Positions 30,830 to 42,310 of a stretch of 64,000 nt of DNA are shown one piece after another. This DNA is from Siphonodentalium dalli. Its lineage: Eukaryota > Mollusca > Scaphopoda > Gadilida > Siphonodentaliidae. A model generated the notes under the pieces. The model was not told the origin of the DNA and did not search any database. It saw only the letters and a program-made list of their open reading frames with translations. Location of the stretch: assembly GCA_032622095.1 (NCBI GenBank), contig CP136068.1, positions 183,960,796 to 184,024,795 on the forward strand, in the 5' to 3' direction. Position 1 is the first letter of the stretch. Every line of letters begins with the position of its first letter. The translations under genes were made by a program, and so were the position numbers.

Positions 30830-32720
30830 TAGATCATGTCACGAGTCTGTACTATGGCTAACGCCCGTAGATATCATATTCCAACAGTACAAAACCTTGG
30901 ACCTTTTTTAAGCTTTGACATGGAACATTGTAAAGTCAAAAAATAACGCGGGAAATATATTTCTTAGTTAATACCTGTTCCTTTATAATGTACTTTACTG
31001 TAGGTGAAGGTCCTTTATAATGTACTTTACTGTAGGTGAATGTCCTTTATAATGTACTTTACTGTAGGTGAAGGTCCTTTATAATGTACTTTACTGTAGG
31101 TGAATGTCCTTTATAATGTACTTTACTGTAGGTGAAGGTCCTTTATAATGTACTTTACTGTAGGTGAAGGTCCTTTATAATGTACTTTACTGTAGGTGAA
31201 GGTCCTTTATAATGTACTTTACTGTAGGTGAAGGTCCTTTATAATGTACTTTACTGTAGGTGAAGGTCCTTTATAATGTACTTTACTGTAGGTGAAGGTC
31301 CTTTATAATGTACTTTACTGTAGGTGAAGGTCCTTTATAATGTACTTTACTGTAGGTGAAGGTCCTTTATAATGTACTTTACTGTAGGTGAAGGTCCTTT
31401 ATAATGTACTTTACTGTAGGTGAAGGTCCTTTATAATGTACTTTACTGTAGGTGAATGTCCTTTATAATGTACTTCACTGTAGGTGGGGGGTGGGGTTGG
31501 GGCCTCACTGTAGGTGAAGGTCCTTTATAATGTACTTTACTGTAGGTGAATGTCCTTTATAATGTACTTCACTGTAGGTGGGGGGTGGGGTTGGGGCCTC
31601 ACTGTAGGTGAAGGTCCTTTATAATGTACTTTACTGTAGGTGAAGGTCCTTTATAATGTACTTTACTGTAGGTGGGGTGGGGGCCTCACTGTATGTGAAG
31701 GTCCTTTATAATGTACTTTACTGTAGGTGAAGGTCCTTTATAATGTACTTCACTGTAGGTGGGGGTGGGGTGGGGGCCTCACTGTAGGTGAAGGTCCTTT
31801 ATAATGTACTTTACTGTAGGTGAAGGTCCTTTATAATGTACTTCACTGTAGGTGGGGGTGGGGGCCTCACTGTAGGTGAAGGTCCTTTATAATGTACTTT
31901 ACTGTAGGTGAAGGTCCTTTATAATGTACTTCACTGTAGGTGGGGTGGGGGTGGGGGCCTCACTGTATGTGAAGGTCCTTTATAATGTACTTTACTGTAG
32001 GTGAAGGTCCTTTATAATGTACTTTACAGTAGGTGAAGGTCCTTTATAATGTACTTTACTGTAGGTGAAGGTCCTTTATAATGTACTTTACTGTAGGTGA
32101 AGGTCCTTTATAATGTACTTCACTGTAGGTGAAGGTCCTTTATAATGTACTTCACTGTAGGTGGGGGTGGGGTGGGGGCCTCACTGTAGGTGAAGGTCCT
32201 TTATAATGTACTTTACTGTAGGTGAAGGTCCTTTATAATGTACTTCACTGTAGGTGGGGTGGGGTTGGGGGCCTCGCTGTAGGTGAAGGTCCTTTATAAT
32301 GTACTTTACTGTAGGTGAAGGTCCTTTATAATGTACTTAACTGTAGGTGAAGGTCCTTTATAATGTACTTTACTGTAGGTGAAGGTCTAAACTCGAAATT
32401 TAAGTGACTTTGTGTGCGATTTTGCTTTGCGTCGCTTACAATTATGAAATTTCTCCTGAGTAATTAAATCAATGTTTATTGCGATATTGGCTCACAAATG
32501 TCACAGAAAAGCATGCAATCGCGAGCTGGGACTACTCCCTAATATGCAGTAAATTATTGTGGAACAAGTATTGACAACAAATATGTTCCCTGGCTTCTAT
32601 GTTTAATGTTATAAAGTTCCATGTCAGAACGATTCAGAACAACAAAGTTCCGAGGTTTTTTATTTGTGGAATATGATATCTACGGGCGTTAGCCAGAGCA
32701 GAGAGTCATGGCATGATATA
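30830..32720. mobile_element. Fold-back element E1 (same family as 61895-63271), containing a minisatellite
   Basis: The left end (TAGATCATG..., GCTAACGCCCGTAGATATCA) is mirrored at the right end (TGATATCTACGGGCGTTAGC ... CATGATATA). The right arm extends over about 330 bases to 32390 and shares further blocks (CCCAGCTCG, AACTTT, ATGGAAC) with element E2. The left arm is interrupted after about 150 bases by the 32-bp minisatellite. No transposase is present. A target duplication is not clear here, but E2 has a 9-bp one. Confidence 0.75.
30978..32388. repeat. 32-bp minisatellite (about 40 units) with G-rich higher-order variants
   Basis: The unit runs CCTTTATAATGTACTTTACT plus GTAGGTGAAGGT. 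From about 31480 on, at least eight units are followed by a G-rich spacer such as GTGGGGTTGGGGCCTCACTG, giving an alternating higher-order pattern with G-quadruplex potential. The unit resembles the element's own right-arm sequence (GTTCCACAATAATTTACTG on the reverse strand). Confidence 0.95.
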
Positions 32721-35700
32721 AATAGTAGGTTAAAGAATCGTTCCCGGCAGGTGTTTTCGATTCATATTTATTATTTTATGCCCCGAAAGCTATACCTCTG
32801 AAACTTGCTGAAAAGAGAAATTTGACCATCTTTAAGATATAGTGAGGGGAATTCGTCGATGTTATATATATGTATAGTGAAGTGCGGGCTGGATATTAGA
32901 TCGTACTAAAACTGACACGACCTGATAATCCATATCTATATTTATGCGAATATGAGCGAATAATATCATAGCAATGCGAGCGAAATATATGATAAACACC
33001 AGCTTTAATAAATATATGTTGATTCTGCTACATTACGTGCGTTACATTCAAAACGCGAAAACTGTAATTTAAGCTTGTCTTCTAAACTCGTTTACAGGTT
33101 CGTTCTGATTGGTCAGTACCCTGCGTTCCCATGGATTTGTAGACGTCGTTTTGAGTTACATTGTATGGTACCACAGACGTTGAATAATATACGATCAATG
33201 TAACGTTGTCAGTGCCTCAAACTTTCAGGACCCTCATAATTCAAACCGCAGTCGAATTGGTTAACATCACACTGTAAGAACGAATGGCTTCCTAATACTG
33301 GCACCAATTTAAATGTGACAGATAAAAGACGTAAAAACTAAAAATTATTGCATCCTAAGATCATTAAAATGAGTCGCCGTTCAATTGTCGACATTAACAA
33401 TCAAACAGCTGAGCTTTCCAGTGGAAATTTAGTTTAAGCAAAGATAAAGATGGGATTCACATGTGCATACATGTACATGTAGCTGGTGGGTTTCTGGAAA
33501 GGAAACTTGTATATAGCTCACTATAGTTTCCACGAAATCATAAAGTGGTATTATGAAATAAATAAATACACGTAGCATCGGTGTATATGATCGAATTTTA
33601 TTACAGACACTAATTTTAGCATGTGTATTTGTATATAATCATACACCATCAGTCAGCAGGCTCCTAGTTTGCACGCATGCTACGTAAACTCATATGGTTT
33701 TACAACAGCTACACATGGGCAACTGACCAATCAGCAGACTCATACATGTAGTTTGTACGCATGTGCCACGTTACGTAAAATCATATGATTTTAAGACAGC
33801 TACGTCTGGACAACTGACCAATCAGCGCCGCGGAAATTGGATTTACAATTTAACAGAGTGAATTAGAATATTTATTTTGAGGGATGTTAAGATGATAAAA
33901 ACAGACGACTTATAAATAAAAGTTAACTTCTGATTAGCATACGGTTTTTCTCCTCTCGTGAGTTGCGATAATTATTTCTATTTATATTGGATGGCGCCAT
34001 GTAAAAAATAATCCTCAGCATCTCGCTGGAGGGGAAAACAGTACGCTACTCACAGAAGAGTTGACTATTGTCTATTTGGTTTTGACGCTTTCCGCGGGTT
34101 CGTTTAGTCTTTGGAGGAAACACCCACCCAATCAAAACAATCTAATAAGAATAATACTACCAAGAACGGTTTCGAAAATACATGATGCTACATGTTAGAA
34201 TTAAAGGTCCATTTAGTGTTCGAATCGGCAGATCACATTATTCAAAGCATCTTCTACAGTATATACCATTTGAAATGGGGAGCTCCGCAGCCTTGTATAA
34301 ACAACTTGTCCGGTACGTTTTTGTTTGGTTTTTTTTGTCGATGTATCCACGTGTGTTCTGAGTGTATCTGTGCTTAATTTGTAAACGTGCTTAATTTGTA
34401 AACGTTTGATTATACGTTGGTATCTTTGTGGACTATTTGGACTTTGATAGATTAAGCCACCGTAATAGAACACCTTACACAGCAATTGTTATGATATGGG
34501 AAATTTCGTTATTGAAGAGTTATTAATAATGAAATTAAGAACAAAGTCGATCAATTTTTACATGTACTTGTTGATGATTATGTTATGTTATTTCACATTA
34601 ACCCACTTCGAACGCATTGAGTCCATTTGAAGCAAATACACAACCTTGCACTGTAGTGACTAAATATTTTACATGTATATGTAATCAAACCCGTATTGTA
34701 GATTGAAAAACAGTGTTTCGCGCAAAAAGCACACGACAGTTTAGAACTTTAGACGCCTACTGTTGAAAAAAACGTATCATCCTTATCCAGGGTCAGGAAC
34801 CTACGTCACTAACGTAATCTAGGGAACGTCGCTTCCAACGTTCGGATATATATAGATGTTATATGGAGTTCATGCAGTGGGTGGGCTGTATAATTGTGTT
34901 GCAGGAGTTATTGACTTGCAAGTCAAATGGATTATGTGCATACAACGAACATGTATTCCGTGATTGAGGTGTGTTTTGATGATCAAAACCAGTGAACAAT
35001 GCCTATTTTTCCTGTAAATTTAAGTTATAAATATGTTATTTTAACGATTACTGATTGTTGAATGTGCTTTATGAACTTTCACTGCTCATGTACTCGTTTA
35101 TCCCGTCAGATATATTTATCTCGTTTATATATGTTTTAATCAAATTTTAAATTAAAACCGCTTTTGGTTGGAGACTTGATTGGTTCCTGATCCAGTTCTC
35201 TTTTTTCGGGATGTAAGATCTGTCCACCTCACATGTGTGTTGTGCACACCCAAGAAGATTTATGATCATCTCATGTACTAACCTTTTTCACATATGACAT
35301 GGTATATGTTATTTGAACAATCATAGTTGACCCAGTTTGGTTGACTATCAAGGCTTGGGATCGCCTCCGCTCCATACCGCCCTTCCTGGTATCACTGGTA
35401 TTTGCGTTGTTTTACCAATCCAGTGCCATCCTCCAGTTATAAACCGTAGTCCAAGCACAGGCTGGTTGATATCTATAAAATGAACTCCGAAAGAATATAC
35501 TAGAACCTGGGAAAATCATGTTGCTGCACGACAGCGCATCTCAGACATTTATCAACTCGCTAACACAAGCGTGCGCCGATAAACGTGCGTGCGTATTTTA
35601 GACACTATATTGTATCGTAAACTAAAATATTGCATATAAATCGAACAGTGCATCCGTAAGATTCCGCGACTGTGTTACACATATTACGTTGCAGTTACAT

Positions 35701-36742
35701 ACATAACTGAGAAATCAGTGCTATATAACATTGAATTCGTACAGTATATAAATATGTAAGTGATTTTTTCATATTGTTTCGACTCAGCAAAAGTGGCGTC
35801 AGTATTTTATATTAGCTGTTGAAGTCCAATTATCTTGAGGCGTATGTGTTACGGCCAGCTTTTGAGAATAGATGTACGTCCACACATTATCAAACGCTAA
35901 GATAATGTTGATTATTTCTCGTAATACCAAATTGTTTGTATTGCCTAAATATGAATGACAAACATTCCTTTCAAATAATGTGTTTACACCAACGTCTTGC
36001 CTCTGATATGTCAACCATGCATTATGTAGTGTGATATTATTCGTTTTAGACAAGAGAATCAAATGCTTACCTACTTACTTGCCTACATACCCTAATTGCA
36101 AGATGGATACCACCAATGGAGACACTCTAGGCATATCTCTACAGGCCTATCATAATTCGATTCAGTACTTCGATACATAATTTAGTCTGTTTATCTCGCG
36201 AAAACCGCGTGTATACCTCAGTGTGAATGCCGTTCTGGACAAATCCAAGCATCCGTCGCAATACAGTTCACGAGTACACTGGTATAATCTGTGCAGCAAT
36301 ACAATGCCGAGTTTTGTTTGTGCCTAATATTTTCTGACATATATTTCTTACAGTTCCAAGTGAACACACCGTTAAGGAGGAGAAAGGTAAAGGAATATCA
36401 CAAGACTGTATTGTTATCGGGGAATCGTGCATGAACTATGTTATTGTCGAATTCAATCACCTGGACCAGTTTTAATTATCTCAGGAATATAAACATGATC
36501 ACATAATCAAAGCGCGTAAGAGGAAACAATGAAATATTATAAATATCTTTTAAATTATCAGTTTGTTCGTGAGATAAAACCAATTCAAGAACACATCGGC
36601 CTGAGAACAATTCTTTTTTACACCTCCCAAGATGATCAAATTGATTATTATTTTTAAGAATATCCGTTTACAATTCATTCCATTTTCTACAGTTATCATT
36701 TTCTTGAGTAACTACCGTTATCAATTTAATTTCATGTTCAAT
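32721..36742. other. Long non-coding stretch, no gene recognised
   Basis: The sequence has only short ORFs (for example 34213-34485 and 35799-36062) without known domains. CRE-like CTACGTCACT is at about 34802. Apart from the local duplication at 33666-33825, I see no repeat structure or RNA gene. Confidence 0.4.
33666..33825. repeat. Two-copy local duplication with CCAAT and ACGTAA motifs
   Basis: Segments 33666-33734 and 33750-33825 are about 80% alike. Each has GCACGCATG-type, TACGTAAA, CATATG and ACTGACCAATCAGC, i.e. a CCAAT box. A further GATTGG lies at 33108. This could be an enhancer or promoter module, but no transcript start is evident. Confidence 0.55.
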
Positions 36743-36977
36743 ATGGTTTTCTATCGGTTGTTTGTGTCCATGTGTTTGGTATGTGTTTTCATAACTGACA
36801 GTTTCGTAATACTCCGATCAACAGTGCGCATGCGTCGATGGAGTAACATAAAATATTTTCGAGAGAACAAGTTTACCAAAAATGTCGTGATCAACGGCAC
36901 CGATTGCAATATGGATTACCCTAAGTGTTTCTCATATTACATGGATTACACGGAACATATAAAATTAGAAACAAAAG
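36743..36977 (+). CDS. Candidate first exon with signal peptide (hypothetical)
   Basis: From the ATG at 36743 the frame encodes MVFYRLFVSMCLVCVFITD, a plausible signal peptide. About 55 polar residues with two or three Cys and one N-glycosylation sequon (NGT) follow. The exon would end at ACAAAAG|GTACTA (donor at 36978). I chose this ATG over the upstream one at 36632 because it puts the hydrophobic segment at the N-terminus. No homologue is recognised. A random ORF is a real alternative. Confidence 0.25.
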
Positions 36978-37296
36978 GTACTATCTGTTGTTTTTGGAAG
37001 CACGTACGAAAACTATTTATATTTTGAACTCCATAAGAACCACCTTTCAACAACATTAACAAATATGCTGGAGAGTAGCGACATTATAAATGACACGACA
37101 ACAAACAGTGATGTAAACGGCGCGGAGCTTAATTGTTAATGGGCGCCATCTGAATTCGACTGACCATGGTGTGTTGATATGTTTCATATATGGTCAATTG
37201 AAAGATAAATATGAGAGCCCCGGACGTTGAGAGTAGGGTTCTTCATTCGGCATTTATTTTACAATAAGACAAAAGTATCGAATATGATAAACTCAC

Positions 37297-37491
37297 CCAT
37301 ATCATCTTTTATATCCAGTCTTTCCTGGTCATCCTCCAGCCAGAGTAGATGTGCCCCTCCACTTTCACAGAGAGTCTTCCCGCTATCATAGCCGCGTTGG
37401 GTGTCTTTAAATTCATAGTAGCAAGTTGAGTCAAGTTCGAGTGATGTTGAGTATACACCACCAATGAATGTATCATCACACAGAAACTGTT
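37297..37491 (-). CDS. Exon encoding the first half of a C-type lectin-like domain
   Basis: The minus-strand exon is bounded by a good acceptor (CTTGTTTTTTCCTGGTGCAG) and a perfect donor (GTGAGT, 37296-37291). It is 195 bp, phase 1 at both ends. The peptide has the early C-type lectin pattern: two Cys in FLCDD and TCYYEF, then an alpha-helix-type TQRGYDSGKTLCESGGAHLL with Leu-Glu-Asp following. These domains bind sugars or proteins in secreted or surface molecules. The calcium site and the WxG half would lie in the next exon, which I could not find. Strand and phase are compatible with the PAN exon downstream at 28390, so both may belong to one multi-domain gene. Confidence 0.8.
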
Positions 37492-37689
37492 CTGCACCAG
37501 GAAAAAACAAGAAATTTATAGCAGTAAAGCAACTCGTAATGTTAAAGTTTTACATTAACGGTGCCTTTAGCAGAATAATTACGCTGAATAGTTCACAGTA
37601 TGACGGTTTTTTTGCCATCACAGTACGAGATAAAGCACTCAAATTATACTGGTATCACTGATTTCTCTTCCCGAGATATCCCGATAAAA

Positions 37690-38050
37690 TTTACTGATGC
37701 GCACATGTTCCTTTTTCGAAGCAGGAAACCAAATATTCCCTACTACAGCTTATAGTTCCCCCTGTAACTAACCACGCGGCTTCGCTTTTGATGTCTTCGA
37801 GATAGCTTGTGAATCCTCATCTGTATACTTTTCCCACACTGAGGAAGCATATTCCATTACTGGACGGAAATATGATAACTATAAATATGCATCCCAGGGT
37901 TCTACTGTCCAGAATTATTTTACACTTATAGAGTATATAGAGTCGATTTGCAGCTCGAATTTCAATATCAGTTATATGATTATGCCAAGTACCATCCCCA
38001 TTATATGTTTTTATTACACTCCTATGCCCTATTTCCATGGAAAATGCCGT
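37690..38050 (-). pseudogene. LINE reverse-transcriptase C-terminal relic
   Basis: On the minus strand the sequence reads DGTWHNHITDIEIRAANRLY, ILDSRTL and, after a frameshift, RPVMEYASSVWEKYTDED, then a piece like EAAWLVTG. These are the RT thumb blocks of CR1/L2-type LINEs (compare INVLRKLKY and the Ala-Ala-Arg-Ile-Val motif of intact members). There are at least two frameshifts. It lies a few hundred bases upstream of the lectin exon, probably in an intron. Confidence 0.7.
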
Positions 38051-38237
38051 TAATTAAAAATGATAATGTCACTAGTAAATGATGTCATTTCTCGTTATGT
38101 CATTGACGTTAGGTCGCTTACTGATCTTGACTGAAATGTCGGTGGTTAACCTTTCTCCACTTTGCGACTTTCATGCATTAATTCTGTGTTTTAATCATAT
38201 TTGGCGAACCAAATTGATGCAGAAGTGTAATAAATTC

Positions 38238-38383
38238 AGTAATCAATTAGTTCCGATAATTACTTTAAATAATTCACTCGAGGCGAGAGACGTTTAGGTA
38301 AAAAAAAAACTCACTCGTTTCTTACCGACGTCTCTCGCCTCTCGAGAAGTATTTAACGTAATTATCGGAACCAATTGATTACT
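38238..38383. mobile_element. 146-bp fold-back element
   Basis: The arms at 38238-38293 and 38328-38383 are inverted copies (AGTAATCAATTRGTTCCGAT ... GGCGAGAGACGT) with a few mismatches and a 34-base loop. It has no coding content. It is probably a very short MITE or a hairpin left by one. Confidence 0.75.
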
Positions 38384-39228
38384 CTCTATTTATGGCACAC
38401 CTCCATTGTGAAAACCGTGCGGACATTTTCCACATTAACACCTTTCTTTGTAGCGAATAAACGTGCTCGTGTATTTGTGATATGATTGAGCACTTATAAT
38501 TTACTGGTCGTTTCACATCTATCTAATGATTAGAGGGACAATCATAATCAGTTAAACGGTGTTTTGACCGACATCGCTGCCAACCTTGGCCTAAGAGGTA
38601 CGGTTAGAGCGTAACATATGATATGGTATAAAACAGTTAAAGTAAGCAGACTAATAATAATAATTTCGTTTTTATTTTTCGTAATATAACCGTAAAACCA
38701 AAGGTGTGCTCTAAAACGGTTTACAACGTTAATGCTGACACAACACGTGCGTAAAATATGTACACACAAGTAATCTAACATACACACATAACATATAAGA
38801 CCATCTGCATATAAGTGTTAACAGTTTACAAATATAATTATGGCAAAGGAAACATGTTGCGGATGTGATAATATATTCAAATCAGTGGGGGGACAATTTG
38901 GAAGTGATCTCAAACAATTTGCGTGCGAGTATTAAAACACTGAGCCGTATGAAACGGAAATAGTTAAGATCATACGGAAACGGATATATAAAACAGAAGC
39001 ACAAATTCGACCACATCGATATGGACATTAAAATAAAATAGAAAGCAACTACATGCTACTCACATAACAAGGCAATAAGACAACGCGGTGTGAGATATTA
39101 CTAAAATCTAACGAAAATACGAAACGAAAATACAAAATAAAATGTAAGTAAGCCGTGTGCATGAGAGAAATGAAAAATTTCCCAATAAAAATCAGTCGTA
39201 AATCACTAAATGGTAGAATAAGGCATTT
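38384..39228. other. Intergenic, no gene seen
   Basis: Short unrelated ORFs only. Confidence 0.4.
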
Positions 39229-39420
39229 GGAGATGTAAGCGTCTGTAAAAAGGAATATATTAAGGTCCAATTTGAATTTGTCAATTTGCTCCAGACTTCT
39301 GAGTTCACCTGGAAGGCAATTCCAAAGAATCTGACAAGCAATCGAGAAAGCCGTCTTGCAAGCAAGTATCGATCAACAGAATGGCTGCGTAACAAGTAAT
39401 TGTCAGACCATGGTTTTTTT
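39229..39420 (-). pseudogene. LINE ORF2 C-terminal relic
   Basis: The minus strand reads DNYLLRSHSVDRYLLARR, then after a one-base shift AFSIACQILWNCLPGELRSL followed by IDKFKLDLNIFLF. This matches the common LINE block in which an SFS-x-A-x-x-LWN-x-LP motif precedes a short helix ending in LF. A fragment only. Confidence 0.65.
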
Positions 39421-40728
39421 CACGGTTCAACATCCTTCAATTAACATCAAGACCATAACTAATAAAGGTCAGACTAATGTTTAATTTGCTAATATACCGT
39501 AGAATTAGCAATGTGATTCCCCGATAAGCATTACGGCCATAGTTTTGATGAAACTTAAGTCATAAATGCATAAAGTGATAGAAAATACTCATGAAACTTT
39601 GAAGTTTGAAGAGCATCAAACTTGTTATTTGCCTCGTGTCGTTTAATCCGGATTAAATGCTGCGCATGCGTGGTGTGCGCACCTTTCGCTGATTAAAACT
39701 AATGGCTGTAAATACAAAACCATAACAGCTGTAAAGCTAGCCCATTTAGTGTTTTTAATTAGATGCTATTAACATATAATTAAAAACCTAAATGGGTGAG
39801 CTTTTCAGTTAAGTGTCAAACTAATTTCGACCATTCTAAAACATATGAATCGGGTATCCTTTTTTAAGACATAAATGAACAGAGCTATCACAGTTAAAAC
39901 TCAATTCTAATGCACTTAGACCAATATACCCCCGGAAACACCACATATGTGTGGGGGGGGGGGTATTCATTGATAACCTGTCACAATGTATAGTCCGGCT
40001 CACCTCTTCAATATTAGATATTCCTACGTGCTAATATTGCCGTCAGCTGAATTCCTAATCTCGTCCATGCACAATCCAGCCCCGCTCACTGTTCATTTTC
40101 TCTCCATGACATCACCCTTACGCAGTACATCCGGCGACGTTACGGAGTAGATGTATAGAGTTGGCGCCCTTGATACTGACTTCCGTTACTAGCTCGTTGC
40201 TATATAAACAAACCAGCGGCGTCGCTTTTGTCGACATTTGACATGTATACATGTACTTTCAGAAAACACAAAACACTACACCGTTATATCCCATCTATGT
40301 CAGTGTCTCGATATAATTTGACCAAATTTCTTGACACGAAACCGCGACAGACACGGCGTGAAATACATCGCATTGAGTAAACAATTTCCCATTGTTTCAA
40401 TTCAACTTCAAGTTCAACTTCAAGTTCGCGGTGAAATCAAAACCGCAATTTGTAAGTGATAACATTCTGAAAAAGACATCAACTACATGCAGAAACTAAT
40501 TGTTGTGCATATTTATTTCTATTCGATGTGGCAATTTTTAATCTTTATCAGCATTTTTAACGATAAGAGCAATGTTACTTGGGGGACTATATTTTATCTA
40601 GCGCATTAAATTTAAAATAAAAATCATGAATTGGCTCAGTGTTTTCTATGGCCGCACATTTCGTTGATAATTACGAGTCATTTGTTTGTCTAAATAACGT
40701 TTTTAAGTTCGAAGAGCATTAGAATGGT
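39421..40728. other. Intergenic with one inverted repeat
   Basis: No gene was seen. An imperfect inverted repeat (AGCTAGCCCATTTAGT ... CTAAATGGGTGAGCT, arms 39735-39761 and 39777-39802) resembles a small fold-back. A C/G run hairpin lies at 39930-39965. Confidence 0.5.
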
Positions 40729-40868
40729 GATAACAGTGTGGTGTTTTGTGATTTCGGAAAGGTACAGGGCGAATATACTGTGGCAAATACCCGTCGCCCA
40801 TTAACTAAATTTGCCACAGTATATTCGCCCTGTACCTTTCCGAAATTACAAAACACCACACAGTTATC
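40729..40868. mobile_element. 140-bp near-perfect fold-back element
   Basis: The arms of 60 bp (40729-40788 and 40809-40868) are almost perfect inverted copies around a 20-base loop. The high arm identity suggests a recent origin or active correction. Nothing is coded. Confidence 0.85.
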
Positions 40869-41990
40869 CCCTAAATATATGTACATGTAAAAGTAAAACA
40901 TCTGAATGGCATACTTGACATGTAAGTCACTTGTAAACACAGTTCATGCCTTAACGGGTGCATGCGTAAATCACGACAATATCAGTAACAGTCACAGCTA
41001 GTTGGATTGAAACCTTCGACAATAGTAAACCTTGTTATAACTGCACGATGTGTTGGAAACAACGTTCTCCTATAGTCACACATTTTTGATAACATGATCC
41101 GTCAAACTGTGTACCGTATATCACGACACTGTGATGACTATCAATATCAGTGAGTCATAATTTAATAGGAACATTAATATTAACCAATAGCGGACTCCGT
41201 AGATTGGCATAATAACTGAATGATAACTTGGCGAATTGCGACATTGTTCTCACACCCACGATGAAAATTGATGAACATGATGCATTGATTGTAATAGTTC
41301 GTTATTATTAGTTGTGCTTGTTGTACTTATATGTTGGAATTGTGATAATCCGTCAGTTCATTTTATGTTTTTGTTGACATTAGAGCTCTTGTGAATCACT
41401 CTGGTGTGTTATCCTCTTTTGTAAATGTATTGTTGTTTGAAACAACCAGAACGCTGTCAAATAGATTGAACAGGTCAAGTTCAAAAACTGACAACAATGT
41501 CAACACTCAGTCACAACAGTCAACGTTCTATTATCTACGTATTGTCACTAGTTGACATTAAATCTCTTGTAAATTATTCTGGTGCGTCTATCCGCTTGTG
41601 TAATACACGTATCTGTGTTTTGATACAGTCACAACACTGTCAATTTCAACAACATGACTCGAATGCAGTCAAGTCTACTACTATGTAGCGCACGAAGTGG
41701 AATATGCCGTCTCGAATACAACTAAGCTGTCTCAATTTAAAGGAAAATATCAATAGAATAGGCACAGTCTGATTTAGTCATACTATATGGAGTCACTGTC
41801 GTTGGTCACCTATAATACTGTTGAATGTCGACGGCATGAACTTGGAATCACTCACATTGTTATCCTCCTCCTTATTTTCAACACTTCTGATTGGCCCATG
41901 TCCTGTCACGTGCCGGGCGACAAATCACACTGTCGCCCGCTGACCGGTAGACATTGTTTTTGTCGCCCGCCTGATGTTATTTTTTTTTTT
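40869..41990. other. Intergenic with a small palindrome
   Basis: No gene was seen. CGGGCGACA ... TGTCGCCCG (41914-41939) forms a 9-bp-stem hairpin, and related GTCGCCCGC and ACGGGCGACA-type strings recur at 41961 and 52462. Confidence 0.45.
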
Positions 41991-42310
41991 AAACATATTT
42001 TATTTGTAGTATAATACAAAATGGATTGGGGCACAAGTTACAAAACTTAATGAGCCCCTCTCCGGTATACATTGATACAAACAATTTGTTTAACAAAATG
42101 GCACAATAAGTAACTTATTTACAGCTGCACGTGGTGAATGAGAAAGGTGATGATGGCAGATTGTAACAAATCATTGAGGAAGGATGAGAGTGAGTCAGTG
42201 AGAGTGATTGGTGGTGGGGGGGGGGGTGCCAACGCCGAGTTGCATTCTATGGTGAGGCGAAAGGAAAACATGTGATAATTGATAAACTAATTTCTTATCT
42301 TGAAATTTAA
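41991..42310 (-). other. 3' UTR of LINE B
   Basis: Contains the block shared with LINEs A and D (ACTTGTGCCCCAATCC-type sequence) and ends in AAACAT/ATGTTT plus a T (A on the element strand) run. A G run of 11 lies at about 42214-42225. Confidence 0.75.

Noticed and set aside
30978-32388. CRISPR-like array
   Set aside because: The units are directly tandem without unique spacers and the context is eukaryotic, so this is a minisatellite.
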